Part shown: piece by piece, positions 44,356-54,796 of the stretch
Layout: each line of letters opens with the position of its first letter
Position numbering within the stretch: position 1 is the first letter of the stretch
Origin: Rothia sp. ZJ932
GTDB taxonomy: Bacteria; Actinomycetota; Actinomycetes; Actinomycetales; Micrococcaceae
NCBI RefSeq assembly: GCF_016924835.1
Contig: NZ_CP070480.1
Location: forward strand, 1,054,001 to 1,118,000
Direction of reading: 5' to 3'
DNA length: 64,000 bases
Translations under genes and position numbers: made by a program
The notes under the pieces: model-generated
Databases searched by the model: none
The model's input: only the letters and a program-made list of their open reading frames with translations
Told to the model about the DNA's origin: nothing

Positions 44356-46725
44356 GTGTCTGTTCAAGAGAACTCGAGTCAAAATTTGGGTAGGGCAAAG
44401 AAGCCTACCCGCGGCTCCCATCGAGTGATGTCGGCAGGAGAGCGCGTCCCCACCCGCCTTGTTTTCCCGCGAGTAAACCCACAGAATGCGTCCGCGCGTC
44501 ACTATTCGCCGGTGTTGGCGCCGGTGATCCGTACGGTGAAGAAATACCACCCGAACGAGGACTTGGATGTTATTCAGCGTGCCTTTGAGGTTGCTGATAA
44601 GTACCACCGCGGGCAGAAGCGTAAGAGCGGGGATCCTTATATTACTCACCCGGTTGCGGTAACCACTATTTTGGCGGAGCTTGGTGCTACCGGCCCGCTG
44701 CTGGTGGCTGGATTGCTGCACGATACCGTTGAAGATACTGAGTACACTAAAGAGCAACTGACGGCTGACTTTGGTGAGGAAATTGCACTGCTGGTTAACG
44801 GTGTGACTAAGCTCGATAAGGTTGATTACGGTGTGAATGCGCCGATTGAGACTATTCGCAAGCTGATTATTGCCATGACCCAGGACGTGCGTGTGCTGCT
44901 CATTAAGCTGGCGGATCGTCTGCACAATGCCCGTACCTGGCGTTTCGTCTCGCCCGGTTCTGCGGCAAAGAAGGCAGAGGAAACCCTGAAGTTTTATGCT
45001 CCGCTGGCGCATCGGCTGGGACTGAACACTATTAAGTGGGAGCTTGAGGATCTTTCTTTTGCGGCGATGTCACCTGATGTTTATGCCGAGCTGGTAGAGA
45101 TGGTAGGTGAGCGCACCCCGCAGATGGAAAAGCATTTAGCGGACGCGCGCATCACGATTGCGAACCGTCTGACGGATACGGGTATTGAGGCTCAGGTTAC
45201 TGGAAGACCCAAGCACTTCTATTCGATTCACCAGAAGATGGTGACCCAGAATAAGAACTTTGATGATATCAATGATATTTTGGCTGTTCGTATTCTGGTG
45301 GAGGACGAGGACGCATGCTACAGCGCGCTGGGGCAGGCGATGAGTATTTGGCCGATTGTTCCGGGGCGGTTTAAGGATTATATTCGTACTCCGAAGAATA
45401 ATCATTATCAGTCTTTGCATATTACCTTGATTGGTCCTGGCGGTTTTCCGCTGGAGGTGCAGATTCGCACCTATAAGATGCATGAAGAGGCTGAGTACGG
45501 CCTTGCGGCGCATTGGCGGTATAAGGCTGCTTCGCGCGGTGAGTCGCTTGAGGCGAAGAAGGAGCCGGACACTCATACGCAGTCGATTAACATCGGTATT
45601 TTGCAGAGTATTGCTGAGATTTCGAGTTCTAACCCGGATTCTGAGAAGTTCTATGAGATGTTGGCTGACACTCTGGATACCGATGAGATTGTGGTGCTGA
45701 CACCTCAGGGTAAGCCTATTGCTTTGCCTGCCGGTTCTACACCGGTGGATTTTGCTTACGCTGTGCATACTGAGGTGGGGGAGAAGACGGTGAGTGCCCA
45801 TGTCAATGGCAAGATGGTGCCCCTGCACGCTCAGTTGGTGTCAGGTAGCACGGTGGAGATTACAACCAGTAAGTCACCAACTGCCGAGCCGAGTGAGGAT
45901 TGGCTAAAGTTTGTTAAGTCCTCTCGTGCTCGCACGAAGATTCGCCAGTACTTTGCTAAGGGGCGTCGTCTGGAGGCGATTGATAAGGGTAAAGAACAGC
46001 TGACGAAGGCTATGCGTCACCATGAGTTGCCTTTACAGAAGATGATGACTCAGAGCCTCATGACGCAGGTTGCTCATAAGCTGAACAAGAACGATATGGC
46101 GACTCTCTACCACTCTGTAGGCGAGGGGACTGTCTCTACCCAGGACGTCATCGATCACTTGGTGTCTCTCTACTACGGTCATCAGGGTACACCTGAACCT
46201 GAGGTAGACGAGTTCGACGAGGTCATGTTTGGTAGCCCAACCACACTGGAGAACAGTAACAACGGTGTGATGGTAGCGGGCGCGGATTCTGTGATGACCC
46301 GTATTGCTCGTTGTTGTAGCCCTATTCCGCCCGATGAAATTGTTGGTGTGGTGACTAAGATGCAGGGTATTTCTGTTCACTGCAAAGATTGCACCAACGT
46401 TGCGAGTGAGGAGAGTGCTGCTCGTTCGGTCGAGGTCAAGTGGGCGCCCAACAGCAACACAACCTACCAGGTACGTCTTCAAATTGAGGCGCTTGATCGT
46501 CGCGGTTTGATTGCTGATATCACCAAGGTTTTTGCGGAGCAGCGAGTAAACGTGGTTGATATGCGAACTGCTACTACCCGTGACCGTGTTGCTATCTCAA
46601 CGTATCAGTTGGATATCAGCGATAGGTTCATGGTGGAGCACCTCATTAACGTGTTGTTGAATGTCAAGGGTGTTTACAGCGCCTACCGCCTCACCGGCAC
46701 GCGTCCTGAGCATGTTCATGCTTAG
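44356..46725 (+). CDS. rel: Bifunctional (p)ppGpp synthetase/hydrolase Rel
   Basis: Stringent-response enzyme. The HD hydrolase domain contains HPVAVTTILAELGA and LLHDTVEDTEYT (near residue 105). The synthetase domain has KNNHYQSLHITLIGPGGFPL and EVQIRTYKMHEEAEYGLAAHW. The TGS domain follows (VVLTPQGKPIALPAGSTPVD), then the zinc-finger/helical region (RCCSPIPPDEIVGVV, HCKDC) and a C-terminal ACT domain. GAAAGGAG six bases upstream favours GTG 44356; the in-frame TTG at 44350 is too close. The neighbour order secF-rel matches other Actinobacteria. Length 789 residues. Confidence 0.96.
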   Translation: MSVQENSSQNLGRAKKPTRGSHRVMSAGERVPTRLVFPRVNPQNASARHYSPVLAPVIRTVKKYHPNEDLDVIQRAFEVADKYHRGQKRKSGDPYITHPVAVTTILAELGATGPLLVAGLLHDTVEDTEYTKEQLTADFGEEIALLVNGVTKLDKVDYGVNAPIETIRKLIIAMTQDVRVLLIKLADRLHNARTWRFVSPGSAAKKAEETLKFYAPLAHRLGLNTIKWELEDLSFAAMSPDVYAELVEMVGERTPQMEKHLADARITIANRLTDTGIEAQVTGRPKHFYSIHQKMVTQNKNFDDINDILAVRILVEDEDACYSALGQAMSIWPIVPGRFKDYIRTPKNNHYQSLHITLIGPGGFPLEVQIRTYKMHEEAEYGLAAHWRYKAASRGESLEAKKEPDTHTQSINIGILQSIAEISSSNPDSEKFYEMLADTLDTDEIVVLTPQGKPIALPAGSTPVDFAYAVHTEVGEKTVSAHVNGKMVPLHAQLVSGSTVEITTSKSPTAEPSEDWLKFVKSSRARTKIRQYFAKGRRLEAIDKGKEQLTKAMRHHELPLQKMMTQSLMTQVAHKLNKNDMATLYHSVGEGTVSTQDVIDHLVSLYYGHQGTPEPEVDEFDEVMFGSPTTLENSNNGVMVAGADSVMTRIARCCSPIPPDEIVGVVTKMQGISVHCKDCTNVASEESAARSVEVKWAPNSNTTYQVRLQIEALDRRGLIADITKVFAEQRVNVVDMRTATTRDRVAISTYQLDISDRFMVEHLINVLLNVKGVYSAYRLTGTRPEHVHA

Positions 46726-46772
46726 GTTTGTGGCATCCTAAAAGCTGCGTGTTGTTCACTCTCATTAAAGAG

Positions 46773-46815
46773 GCCCCCACTATTGGCTACCTCGCCGGTG
46801 GCGGGGGCTTTTCTG
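46773..46815 (+). terminator. Terminator after rel
   Basis: GCCCCCAC near 46773 pairs with GTGGCGGGGGC near 46798 (one bulge), followed by TTTT. Confidence 0.65.
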
Positions 46816-46859
46816 ATTGCTCAGAGACACGTAGGTTGGGCGTTGTCGATGATTGCCAC

Positions 46860-47606
46860 CTATCTCGTGTCTAGGGTAGAGGCAATTTTTTCGGCAATGA
46901 GTAGGCGTGCTAGACCTTGCTTCTTATATTTGAGGTAGGGCGTCTGTCGCAGATAAAATCGCACTTTTTCAACCGTACAGCCGAGAACTCCGTGTGCGAG
47001 GATATACGGCACAACAGCCTCACTGGCATCGGGGTCGTAGATGAGCATATCTGCCACGGTACGCAGGGGAGTGGCGCATCGTATGCCGTTGAAAGTCAGA
47101 TCGTCGTAGAGATGAAAGTTGATTTGGTGGGCAATGATTCCTTTGCGTTCGAGCATTCCTATGTTGGCGCGGCGGTGGCGGTTGAAGTCAATGTGTACTA
47201 CTGGGCAGGCGGTGGTGAACCCCCATACCCAGCTGGCTGTTGAGCGCGAGATGCGCCCATCATAGAGACTAAAAACCTCAGGAAATTGCAGAGAGACCGC
47301 AAGGGCCCTGTGGCGGGCAGTAACGGTGGTGTTTTGTTCCACGTAGATGCTTCCGTGCAGATGAACCAGCCCTAGCTCTCGGGCAAAGACGTCATGTTCT
47401 TCAACTGCTATTCCGGCACTTGCTAGATTGACTAAATCGTCGAGGCACAGCTGACCAAGAGAACTTTCAAAGGTGCTGTGGTTGGTGGCAATAGTGCTGG
47501 GTGTTGAGGGCGGACGCCAGTGGGCAACCTGGGCTTGTGCGCTATGGGTGCCTGCTAGCAGGGGGTAGGGCAGTGCGGTCAGTAGAGAAGTTCGTGTGTG
47601 GTTCAT
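46860..47606 (-). CDS. AbiEi-like protein (type IV antitoxin-related), orphan
   Basis: A 248-residue protein of the AbiEi-like architecture common in Actinobacteria. A winged-helix-like segment ends GLVHLHGSIYVEQN, then FSLYDGRISRSTASWVWGF (the usual helix after a promoter-like region), a beta stretch PVVHIDFNRHRRANIGMLER, and IRCATPLRTVADMLIYDP (T-P-x-R-T-x-x-D-L signature). No AbiEii nucleotidyltransferase toxin is adjacent, so it is an orphan and its role is unclear. ATG 47606 is preferred over an in-frame start nine codons upstream. Confidence 0.55.
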   Translation of the reverse strand: MNHTRTSLLTALPYPLLAGTHSAQAQVAHWRPPSTPSTIATNHSTFESSLGQLCLDDLVNLASAGIAVEEHDVFARELGLVHLHGSIYVEQNTTVTARHRALAVSLQFPEVFSLYDGRISRSTASWVWGFTTACPVVHIDFNRHRRANIGMLERKGIIAHQINFHLYDDLTFNGIRCATPLRTVADMLIYDPDASEAVVPYILAHGVLGCTVEKVRFYLRQTPYLKYKKQGLARLLIAEKIASTLDTR

Positions 47607-47633
47607 GGTGTTCAATCTACAACAGACGGGCAT

Positions 47634-47687
47634 AAAAAATCTCGCACTGCCTCAGAGCCTGTGGATAACTCTGTAACAGTGCGAGAT
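47634..47687 (-). terminator. Terminator of the DUF349 gene (minus strand)
   Basis: On the minus strand the stem ATCTCGCACTG/CAGTGCGAGAT (arms 47677-47687 and 47639-47649) is followed by T6. A consensus DnaA-box sequence TGTGGATAA sits in the loop near 47651, probably by chance. Confidence 0.75.
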
Positions 47688-47715
47688 AAAGCCTAGTCAG
47701 CTATGTTTTTAGCGT

Positions 47716-48999
47716 TTAGGCATTGAAGTCAGATGATGATGCCTGCAAGGTTGCCAGCCACTGACGGCGAGCTTCAAGTGCTTCTTCAGCTTTCTTGATT
47801 TTGTTGGCGTTGCCGGTGGCGCGCGCCTTTTCAAGGTCAGCTTCAAGACCTGCGATGGCTTCTTCAAGCTGAGTCAGCATGGAGTTAGCGCGTGCTTTCT
47901 TCTCGGGGTCGGTCTTTGACCATTTAGCCTGCTCAGCGCCGTTGATTTCGTCCTGAATCTTACGCAGCTCACCCTCAACGCGACGTACTGCGTTGCGGGG
48001 TACCTTACCTGCTGCGTCCCAGCGGTCAAGAATGGGTTCAAGCGCTGCTTTTGCTGCCTTGATGTCGGTGACGGGCAGAATAGCGCGTGCTTCTTCGAGC
48101 AGACCTTCCTTGACGGCGAGGTTAGCTTCGAACTCTTTGTCGAGTTCAGCGTTAGCTGCGGTGCGCGCGTCGAAGAACTTGTCCTGAGCGGCGCGGAATC
48201 GTGCCCACAGTGCGTCGTCCTCTCGACGTGATGCGCGGGGAGCTGCTTTCCAACGATCCATCAGATCGCGGTACTTGGTAGCGGTTTCAGCCCAATCGGT
48301 GGAGCTGGAGAGCACTTCAGCTTCTTCAATCAGTGCTTGCTTGGCTTTCTTCGCCTTAGCGTTTTGGGTGTCAAGCTGCGAGAAATGAGCGCGTCGTGCT
48401 TTGTCGAAAGAGGTGCGGGCGGCGCGGAATCGTTTCCACAAATCGTCCTCTACTGACTTCGCCAGGTGAAGGGTGCGCTGAACCTGCTTCCACTCTTCAA
48501 AGAGCTCGTTCATGCGGTTGGAGGAGTTCTTCCAGTGGATGCTGGCTTCGTCCTGAGCTGCGATGGTTTCAGCTTCGGCAACGATGGTTTCACGGGCTTC
48601 AATAGCCTTAGCGCGCTTGGCTTCTGACTCAGCTTTTTCTTCTTCTGCGCGTGCTGCAATCTTAGCGGTCAGGTTGGTCAGGCGCTCAGTGAGCTTGGTG
48701 TAGTCACCTACCATGTCACGCTTGGCAACCTGGGTTGCAAGGTGCTCAACCGCTTTCTGGGTGTCAGCTGCGGGAGCTTTATTTTCGACGCGAGCTTCAA
48801 GTAGAGCAACCTGCGCCTCTACGTTCTGGAACTTGCGGGCGAAGTAAGTCAGTGCTTCGTCTGCGCTCTGCGCTTCGGGAACCTGACCGACCACGAAGTC
48901 TTCGCCTTCAACAATGACGAAAACGTGGTTGTCGTCAGAGACGCGGCCGAACTTGCGGGCTTCTTCGAGGTTTACAGTGTCGTCGGATTTAGTAGTCAC
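47716..48999 (-). CDS. DUF349 domain protein
   Basis: A 427-residue, highly helical protein. Several DUF349 repeats are visible, each with a W-K-x-A/W-R pattern: HWKNSSNRMNELFEEWKQVQ, DDLWKRFRAARTSFDKAR, KYRDLMDRWKAAPRASRRED and ILDRWDAAGKVPRNAVRRVE. Long coiled coils rich in Ala, Glu and Lys connect them. GTG 48999 is chosen because AAGAAAG lies upstream and the extra 22 codons upstream have no family character. Function unknown; DUF349 proteins are widespread in Actinobacteria near rel and hisS. Confidence 0.88.
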   Translation of the reverse strand: MTTKSDDTVNLEEARKFGRVSDDNHVFVIVEGEDFVVGQVPEAQSADEALTYFARKFQNVEAQVALLEARVENKAPAADTQKAVEHLATQVAKRDMVGDYTKLTERLTNLTAKIAARAEEEKAESEAKRAKAIEARETIVAEAETIAAQDEASIHWKNSSNRMNELFEEWKQVQRTLHLAKSVEDDLWKRFRAARTSFDKARRAHFSQLDTQNAKAKKAKQALIEEAEVLSSSTDWAETATKYRDLMDRWKAAPRASRREDDALWARFRAAQDKFFDARTAANAELDKEFEANLAVKEGLLEEARAILPVTDIKAAKAALEPILDRWDAAGKVPRNAVRRVEGELRKIQDEINGAEQAKWSKTDPEKKARANSMLTQLEEAIAGLEADLEKARATGNANKIKKAEEALEARRQWLATLQASSSDFNA

Positions 49000-49369
49000 C
49001 GCTATAACTTTCTTGCTTGAGTGAACTGGAAAATAAGTTGCAGGTTTGTGGTTGTTTATCTGCAAAAACTTAGACTGCCGGTCACCATCGATGGGTTGAG
49101 GTTAAACCGGCAATTGATTTTAGTGTACTGAAGCGAGGGGCAGGTGTGCATCTTTGACACTGTTAAACAAGTGTGCGCTTGGAAAGGCGGTGAGAAGGGC
49201 TGAGGGTTATTGTGACCAATTCCAAGTGTTGAACTTGCGCGCGTAGGAGGTGTGCAGGTTGGGTGCGGTGCGCTGTTTCCAGTAATGTTAGGTGTAAGTG
49301 TGCGTTGGTCTCTGGTGGCTGGCGCGAGATTTTTACTGGTGTACCACCTTTTTTATGAGGAGATGACTC
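49000..49369. other. Intergenic region upstream of hisS, with possible attenuator
   Basis: 370 bases between the divergent DUF349 gene and hisS, no gene seen. Just before hisS, GGTGG (49314-49318) can pair with CCACC (49344-49348), directly followed by T6 and then the ribosome-binding site TGAGGAG. This looks like a transcription terminator placed inside the leader. No T-box consensus or histidine-codon run was found. Confidence 0.4.
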
Positions 49370-50719
49370 ATGGCGCGTAAGGCTTCACTGTCTGGCTTTC
49401 CCGAGCACTTACCGGCTGAACGTCTGGTCGAAAACTTTGTGCTAGATACTTTGCGTGAGACCTTTGAGCTTCACGGATTTTCGTCGATTGAGACTCGCAG
49501 CGTTGAGACTGTTGAGCAGTTGCTGCGTAAGGGCGAGATTGATAAAGAGGTGTACGCTGTTTCACGTTTGCAAGAGGACGAGAGTGAGCGTGGCAAGAAG
49601 GAAAAGCTGGCGTTGCACTTTGATTTGACGGTGCCTTTTGCTCGTTATGTGGTGGAGAACGCCGGGTACTTGAACTTCCCGTTTATGCGTTATCAGATTC
49701 AGAAGGTGTGGCGCGGTGAGCGTCCGCAGGAGGGTCGTGCGCGTGAGTTCACTCAGGCTGATGTTGATGTAGTGGGCGATGGCGTCCTGCCTTTCCGCTA
49801 TGACGTTGAGCTGGCGCTGGTAATGGTTGATGCCCTCTCGAAACTGCCTATTCCTGAGTTCAAGCTGCGTATTAATAACCGTAAGCTCTCTGAGGGGTTT
49901 TATAAGGGCATTGGGCTTGAAGATACTGCCGGTGTTCTGCGTTCGATTGACAAGATTGACAAGATTGGGTCGGACGCAGTTGCTCAGCTTCTCAAGGACG
50001 AGCTGGGTGCAAGTGATGAGCAGGCACAGGCTGCTATTAAGCTGGCGCAGATCAAAACCGAGGACACCTCTTTTGTTGAGCAGGTGCGCGCTTTGGGTGT
50101 GAACCATGAGCTGTTAGAGGAGGGCCTGACCGAGCTGAGCGAGGTTATTTCTGAGACTGCTAAGCGTGCCCCCGGTCGAGTGCGGGCTGATCTGTCAATT
50201 GCTCGCGGCCTTGATTACTACACCGGCACTGTCTACGAGACGGTGCTGGTGGGTCACGAGCAGCTGGGTTCCATTTGTTCCGGCGGTCGCTACGAGTCTT
50301 TGGCCTCTAACGGCAAGCGCACCTACCCCGGTGTGGGGTTGTCGATTGGTGTTACCCGCGTGGTAGCACGCATCCTTTCGCAAAACCTAGCAGAAGCATC
50401 TCGCGGTGTGCCTTCGGCAGTCTTTATTGCTTTGACTAACGATGAGATGTGGTCAGCAGCCCAGGACGTTGCTGATGCCCTGCGTACACGCAAGATTGCC
50501 TGTGAGGTTTCTGCAACCGCAGCGAAGTTCGGCAAGCAGATTAAGTACGCTGAAAAGCGTGGTATTCCTTTCGTGTGGTTTATCAACGAGAAGGAAGGTC
50601 AGCTGGTTCACGAGGTCAAAGACATTCGTACCGGTGAGCAGGTAGAAGCTGATCCCACTGCTTGGATGCCCCCGGCAGAGGACTTGCAGGTGCGCGTCCG
50701 CCCGGTTGTTGCTGAATAA
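49370..50719 (+). CDS. hisS: Histidine-tRNA ligase
   Basis: Class II synthetase. The 449-residue protein has LHFDLTVPFARYV, the motif 2 region RYQIQKVWRGERPQEGRAREF, the histidine-specific SIARGLDYYTGTVYE and GGRYESL, and an anticodon domain with IALTNDEMW. Unusually for a bacterium, the N-terminus is the longer type seen in Actinobacteria (ARKASLSGFPEHLPAERLVE). GAGGAG precedes the ATG. aspS lies 85 bases downstream, the standard actinobacterial pair. Confidence 0.97.
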   Translation: MARKASLSGFPEHLPAERLVENFVLDTLRETFELHGFSSIETRSVETVEQLLRKGEIDKEVYAVSRLQEDESERGKKEKLALHFDLTVPFARYVVENAGYLNFPFMRYQIQKVWRGERPQEGRAREFTQADVDVVGDGVLPFRYDVELALVMVDALSKLPIPEFKLRINNRKLSEGFYKGIGLEDTAGVLRSIDKIDKIGSDAVAQLLKDELGASDEQAQAAIKLAQIKTEDTSFVEQVRALGVNHELLEEGLTELSEVISETAKRAPGRVRADLSIARGLDYYTGTVYETVLVGHEQLGSICSGGRYESLASNGKRTYPGVGLSIGVTRVVARILSQNLAEASRGVPSAVFIALTNDEMWSAAQDVADALRTRKIACEVSATAAKFGKQIKYAEKRGIPFVWFINEKEGQLVHEVKDIRTGEQVEADPTAWMPPAEDLQVRVRPVVAE

Positions 50720-50803
50720 CACCAGCTTTCACTAGAAGTTTTATACATTATTGAACGTGCCGCCTCCGACAAAGAATCGGTGGCGCTAACGAAAGGACTA
50801 TGA

Positions 50804-52579
50804 GTGCTACGCACACATACCCTCGGTGAACTAACTGCCGAGAACATTGGTGAGACCGTGACCCTAGCTGGTTGGGTAGCTCGCCGCCGCGACCACGGTG
50901 GTGTGGCTTTCGTCGATCTGCGCGACCGTGAAGGTGTCACCCAGGTTGTCTTCCACAATGAAGCTGACTTTGAGCACCTGCGTAATGAGTACGTGCTGAA
51001 GGTAACCGGTGAGGTTGCTAAGCGCCCCGAGGGCAATGAGAACCCCAACCTGACTACCGGTGAGATTGAGGTTATGGTCAAAGAGGTTGAGGTGCTGAAC
51101 ACCGCAGCGCCCCTGCCCTTTCAGATTGATGAGCACGTTGAGGTGGGTGAAGAGGCTCGCCTGAAGTACCGTTACCTCGATTTACGCCGCCCGGAGCCTG
51201 CGCGTCTGATGCGTTTGCGTTCGGATGCTAACCGCGCTGCTCGCGAGGTTCTGGCGGGGGATCAGTTCACTGAAGTTGAGACTCCCACCCTGACCCGTTC
51301 AACCCCTGAGGGTGCGCGTGACTTCTTGGTGCCCGCCCGTTTGGCGCCCGGTTCTTGGTACGCATTACCCCAGTCACCCCAGCTCTTCAAGCAGCTGTTG
51401 CAGGTGGGCGGTATCGAGAAGTACTACCAGATTGCTCGCTGCTACCGAGATGAGGATTTCCGCGCTGACCGTCAGCCTGAATTCACCCAGCTTGATATCG
51501 AGGCGTCTTTCGTTGATCAAGAAGACATCATCGATCTCGGTGAGCGCATTGTTGAGGCTGTATGGAACCTGATTGATGTGAAGGTTCCCCGCCCCATTGA
51601 GCGTATTACCTACAAGGACGCGATGGAGAAGTACGGCTCTGACAAGCCTGACCTTCGCTTTGGTCTTGAACTGACCGAGCTGACTGACTACTTCAAAGAC
51701 ACCACCTTCCGTGTATTCAAGGCTCCTTACGTGGGTGCTGTAGTGATGCCCGGTGGCGCATCTCAGGCACGTCGCACCCTCGATGCTTGGCAGGAATGGG
51801 CTAAGCAGCGCGGTGCTAAGGGTTTGGCGTATGTTTTGATTCAGGAAGATGGCGAACTGACCGGTCCTGTCGCAAAGAACATTACTGAAACTGAGCGTGA
51901 AGGTTTGGCTGCCGCAACCGGTGCAAAGCCCGGCGACTGCATCTTCTTTGCAGCCGGCGATGCCAAGTCCTCCCGTGCTCTGCTGGGTGCGGCTCGTGTT
52001 GAAATCGGTCACCGTACCGGTCTTATCAAGGACGGCAACTGGTCATTTGTGTGGGTAGTAGATGCGCCCATGTTCGAACCTGCTGCTGATGCTACTGCCT
52101 CCGGCGATGTTGCCTTGGGTAACTCAGCTTGGACTGCTGTTCACCATGCTTTCACTTCGCCCAAGCCCGAGTTCATGGATTCGTTCGACTCTGAGCCCGG
52201 TGAAGCACTTGCTTACGCCTACGACATTGTGTGCAACGGCAACGAAATTGGTGGCGGTTCAATCCGTATTCACCGTAAGGACGTTCAGGAGCGTGTCTTC
52301 AAGGTTATGGGCATCTCTGAAGAAGAAGCTCAGGAGAAGTTCGGCTTCTTGCTGGACGCTTTCTCCTTCGGCGCGCCTCCCATGGGCGGTATCGCTTTCG
52401 GTTGGGACCGCGTCCTGCAGCTGATTGGCGGCACCGACTCTATCCGTGACGTCATCGCCTTCCCCAAGACCGGTGGCGGCTTCGACCCGCTGACCGCAGC
52501 GCCCGCGCCGATTACCCCGGCTCAGCGCAAGGAAGCTGGCGTTGACTTCAAGCCGAAGAAGGATGAAGACAAGAAGTAG
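50804..52579 (+). CDS. aspS: Aspartate-tRNA(Asp/Asn) ligase
   Basis: Class II synthetase of 591 residues: N-terminal OB anticodon domain ([20 protein letters not shown]), motif 1 and 2 ([40 protein letters not shown]), a GAD insertion domain, and the class II motif 3 [19 protein letters not shown] 50804 has GAAAGGA six bases upstream; an overlapping ATG at 50800 is out of frame and soon stops. Whether it is discriminating or also charges tRNA-Asn cannot be read here. A strong hairpin follows. Confidence 0.97.
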   Translation: MLRTHTLGELTAENIGETVTLAGWVARRRDHGGVAFVDLRDREGVTQVVFHNEADFEHLRNEYVLKVTGEVAKRPEGNENPNLTTGEIEVMVKEVEVLNTAAPLPFQIDEHVEVGEEARLKYRYLDLRRPEPARLMRLRSDANRAAREVLAGDQFTEVETPTLTRSTPEGARDFLVPARLAPGSWYALPQSPQLFKQLLQVGGIEKYYQIARCYRDEDFRADRQPEFTQLDIEASFVDQEDIIDLGERIVEAVWNLIDVKVPRPIERITYKDAMEKYGSDKPDLRFGLELTELTDYFKDTTFRVFKAPYVGAVVMPGGASQARRTLDAWQEWAKQRGAKGLAYVLIQEDGELTGPVAKNITETEREGLAAATGAKPGDCIFFAAGDAKSSRALLGAARVEIGHRTGLIKDGNWSFVWVVDAPMFEPAADATASGDVALGNSAWTAVHHAFTSPKPEFMDSFDSEPGEALAYAYDIVCNGNEIGGGSIRIHRKDVQERVFKVMGISEEEAQEKFGFLLDAFSFGAPPMGGIAFGWDRVLQLIGGTDSIRDVIAFPKTGGGFDPLTAAPAPITPAQRKEAGVDFKPKKDEDKK

Positions 52580-52593
52580 TCTTCTCATTGCGT

Positions 52594-52636
52594 AACTCTA
52601 GCGTCGCTGATGTGTAGCGGCGCTAGAGTTGTTTAA
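52594..52636 (+). terminator. Terminator between aspS and dtd
   Basis: AACTCTAGCGTCGCT (52594-52608) pairs with AGCGGCGCTAGAGTT (52616-52630) with one G-T pair, followed by GTTT. Confidence 0.8.
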
Positions 52637-52670
52637 AGATTGTTTTTATTGTTGCGAGGGTGAGGTAGAG

Positions 52671-53108
52671 ATGAAGGTTGTTCTGCAGCGGGTTTCTAAC
52701 GCTAGCGTTGAGGTGGATGGTGCGGTAGTGGGCTCTATTGAAGGAGCCGGCTTGCTGGCTTTAGTGGGTATTACCCACGCTGATGGGCAGCGTGAGGTCG
52801 CTAAACTTACCGAGAAAACCCTCAATCAACGCATTTTTGCCGGTGAGAAGTCGGCTGCTGATATCGGTGCTCCTCTTTTGGTGGTTAGTCAGTTCACCCT
52901 CTATGCAGATATGAAGAAGGGGCGCCGCCCGTCCTGGTCACAGGCGGCTCCGGGGGCTGTGTCTGAGCCGATATATGAGGCCTACGTTCAGGCGCTCCGC
53001 GATGCCGGGGCGCAGGTTGAAACTGGAGTCTTTGGTGCCGACATGCAGGTGAGTTTGGTGAATGATGGTCCGGTGACCCTTCTGCTGGATTCTGAGGATT
53101 TGCTCTAA
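52671..53108 (+). CDS. dtd: D-aminoacyl-tRNA deacylase
   Basis: Removes D-amino acids from mischarged tRNA. The 145-residue protein shows [36 protein letters not shown] (the SQFTLxA catalytic motif with Thr) and the Gly-cis-Pro signature NDGPVTLLL near the end. The ATG at 52671 gives the standard N-terminus. Its stop overlaps the rarA start (TAATG). Confidence 0.96.
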   Translation: MKVVLQRVSNASVEVDGAVVGSIEGAGLLALVGITHADGQREVAKLTEKTLNQRIFAGEKSAADIGAPLLVVSQFTLYADMKKGRRPSWSQAAPGAVSEPIYEAYVQALRDAGAQVETGVFGADMQVSLVNDGPVTLLLDSEDLL

Positions 53109-54505
53109 TGGCTGATCTGTTCGATGCGGTAGACGATGATTCGACTGAATCTGAGGTTCGCAGGGTGCGTGCGCCTTTGGCTGTGCGTATGCGTCCGCGG
53201 GTGCTTGATGAGATTGTGGGGCAAAAGCATCTTTTACGCCCCGGTTCTCCCTTGCGAGTATTGGCGGGGGAGAAGGGGCGTGCCACCGCTGCCCAGTCGG
53301 TAATTTTGTGGGGCCCGCCCGGTATCGGTAAAACAACTCTCGCCAACGTGATTGCCCGCTCTGGTGGGCGCAAATTTGTGGAGCTTTCTGCTATTACCGC
53401 CGGTGTGAAAGATGTGCGCGCGGTGATGGAGCAGGCGCTGCAAGACAGAGATTTTCACGGTATTTCTACCGTGCTGTTTCTTGATGAGATTCACCGTTTT
53501 ACGAAAGCCCAGCAGGATGCCTTGCTGCCGGGGGTTGAGAACGGGTGGGTGGTGCTGATTGCGGCAACCACGGAGAATCCTTCTTTTTCGGTGATTTCAC
53601 CTTTGCTCTCGCGCTCTGTGTTGTTAACTCTCACCGCTTTAGAAGATGATGATATTGCTGACCTTTTGCAGCGAGCTGTGACCGATAGACGCGGACTCTA
53701 CCGGTCGGTATCATTGAGTGATTCTGCTCGGGAACATCTGGTGCGAGCTTCAATGGGGGACGCTAGGCGCGCGCTCACTTCGTTGGAAGCTGCCGCTGCG
53801 GTTGCGCTCGAAGAAAGCTCCGACCATCAAAGCTCTGAGGTACAGCAGGAGAGTGTTCCTGAGATTACTCTGGAGCACGCTTTGGAGGCTTTGAACCAGG
53901 CGGCGGTGCGCTATGACCGTGCGGGAGACCAGCACTATGACATCACGAGTGCCTTTATTAAATCTATTCGTGGCTCTGATGTGAACGCTGCCTTGCACTA
54001 TTTGGCGCGCATGATAGTGGCGGGGGAGGATCCACGGTTTATTGCCCGCCGCTTGGTGGTGCATGCGAGTGAAGATATCGGTATGGCTGATCCTACGGCA
54101 CTGACGGCGGCGGTGAGCGCGGCGCAGGCGGTACAGCTGATCGGTATGCCTGAGGCGCGGTTGAATCTTGCCCAGGCAACTGTGCATCTGGCGACTGCAC
54201 CCAAATCTAATGCGGTGTATCGGGCTATCGATGCGGCGATTGCCGATGTGAAAGCTGGGGGAGCTGGTTCCGTCCCGCTGCATCTGAGGGACGCTCATTA
54301 TCAGGGTGCGGACGCGCTGGGGCACGGTCGCGGCTACATCTACCCGCACGATGAACCGGCAGCGGTAGCCGCCCAACAGTACCTACCCGATGAGCTGATG
54401 GGTACTGTATATTACGTTCCTTCCCGCTACGGAGCTGAGAAAATATTGGCAGAGCGGCTGGAGAGGCTGGAGGGTTTCTTGCGGTCGGGAGTGCAGCTCA
54501 TATAG
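53108..54505 (+). CDS. rarA: Replication-associated recombination protein A (RarA/MgsA, AAA+)
   Basis: Tetrameric AAA+ ATPase acting at stalled replication forks. [15 protein letters not shown], Walker [15 protein letters not shown] near residue 70, Walker [11 protein letters not shown], sensor 1 [13 protein letters not shown], and the C-terminal part ([31 protein letters not shown]) characteristic of RarA/WRNIP1. The 465-residue length is normal. It is coupled to dtd by a one-base stop-start overlap. rpsD usually follows directly; here a Tat-exported protein gene lies between. Confidence 0.95.
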   Translation: MADLFDAVDDDSTESEVRRVRAPLAVRMRPRVLDEIVGQKHLLRPGSPLRVLAGEKGRATAAQSVILWGPPGIGKTTLANVIARSGGRKFVELSAITAGVKDVRAVMEQALQDRDFHGISTVLFLDEIHRFTKAQQDALLPGVENGWVVLIAATTENPSFSVISPLLSRSVLLTLTALEDDDIADLLQRAVTDRRGLYRSVSLSDSAREHLVRASMGDARRALTSLEAAAAVALEESSDHQSSEVQQESVPEITLEHALEALNQAAVRYDRAGDQHYDITSAFIKSIRGSDVNAALHYLARMIVAGEDPRFIARRLVVHASEDIGMADPTALTAAVSAAQAVQLIGMPEARLNLAQATVHLATAPKSNAVYRAIDAAIADVKAGGAGSVPLHLRDAHYQGADALGHGRGYIYPHDEPAAVAAQQYLPDELMGTVYYVPSRYGAEKILAERLERLEGFLRSGVQLI

Positions 54506-54796
54506 TGGGCAATAATTTATCCCTTGGAAGATGCGTTAGGTGTATGAAATATATCATTCAATAGTTTGAAGGGGCTGATTTGGAGACTATAATGCCTAGT
54601 CAAAGTTGGGTTAGGCAGGTTTGTGCTCTTGATGGTGAGTAATATTTTAACTTTTTTCTGCGGATATGCCTATAGATTGCGGGGGATTAGGATAATATGA
54701 GTGTTTGGGACTGAATTCAGCATGAAGTGAAATTCATGGATCTTTAGCTGTTGAGTTCCACAAGTTTTTATACCCCACCATACACTTTGAGGAACT
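54506..54796. other. AT-rich intergenic region before the exported protein gene
   Basis: 290 bases, lower in GC than the neighbours, with no gene. It carries the promoter of the exported-protein gene; GAGGAACT lies just before its ATG. Confidence 0.4.

Noticed and set aside
47651-47659. DnaA box near the DUF349 terminator
   Set aside because: A single nonamer inside a terminator loop with no cluster of further boxes; likely chance.
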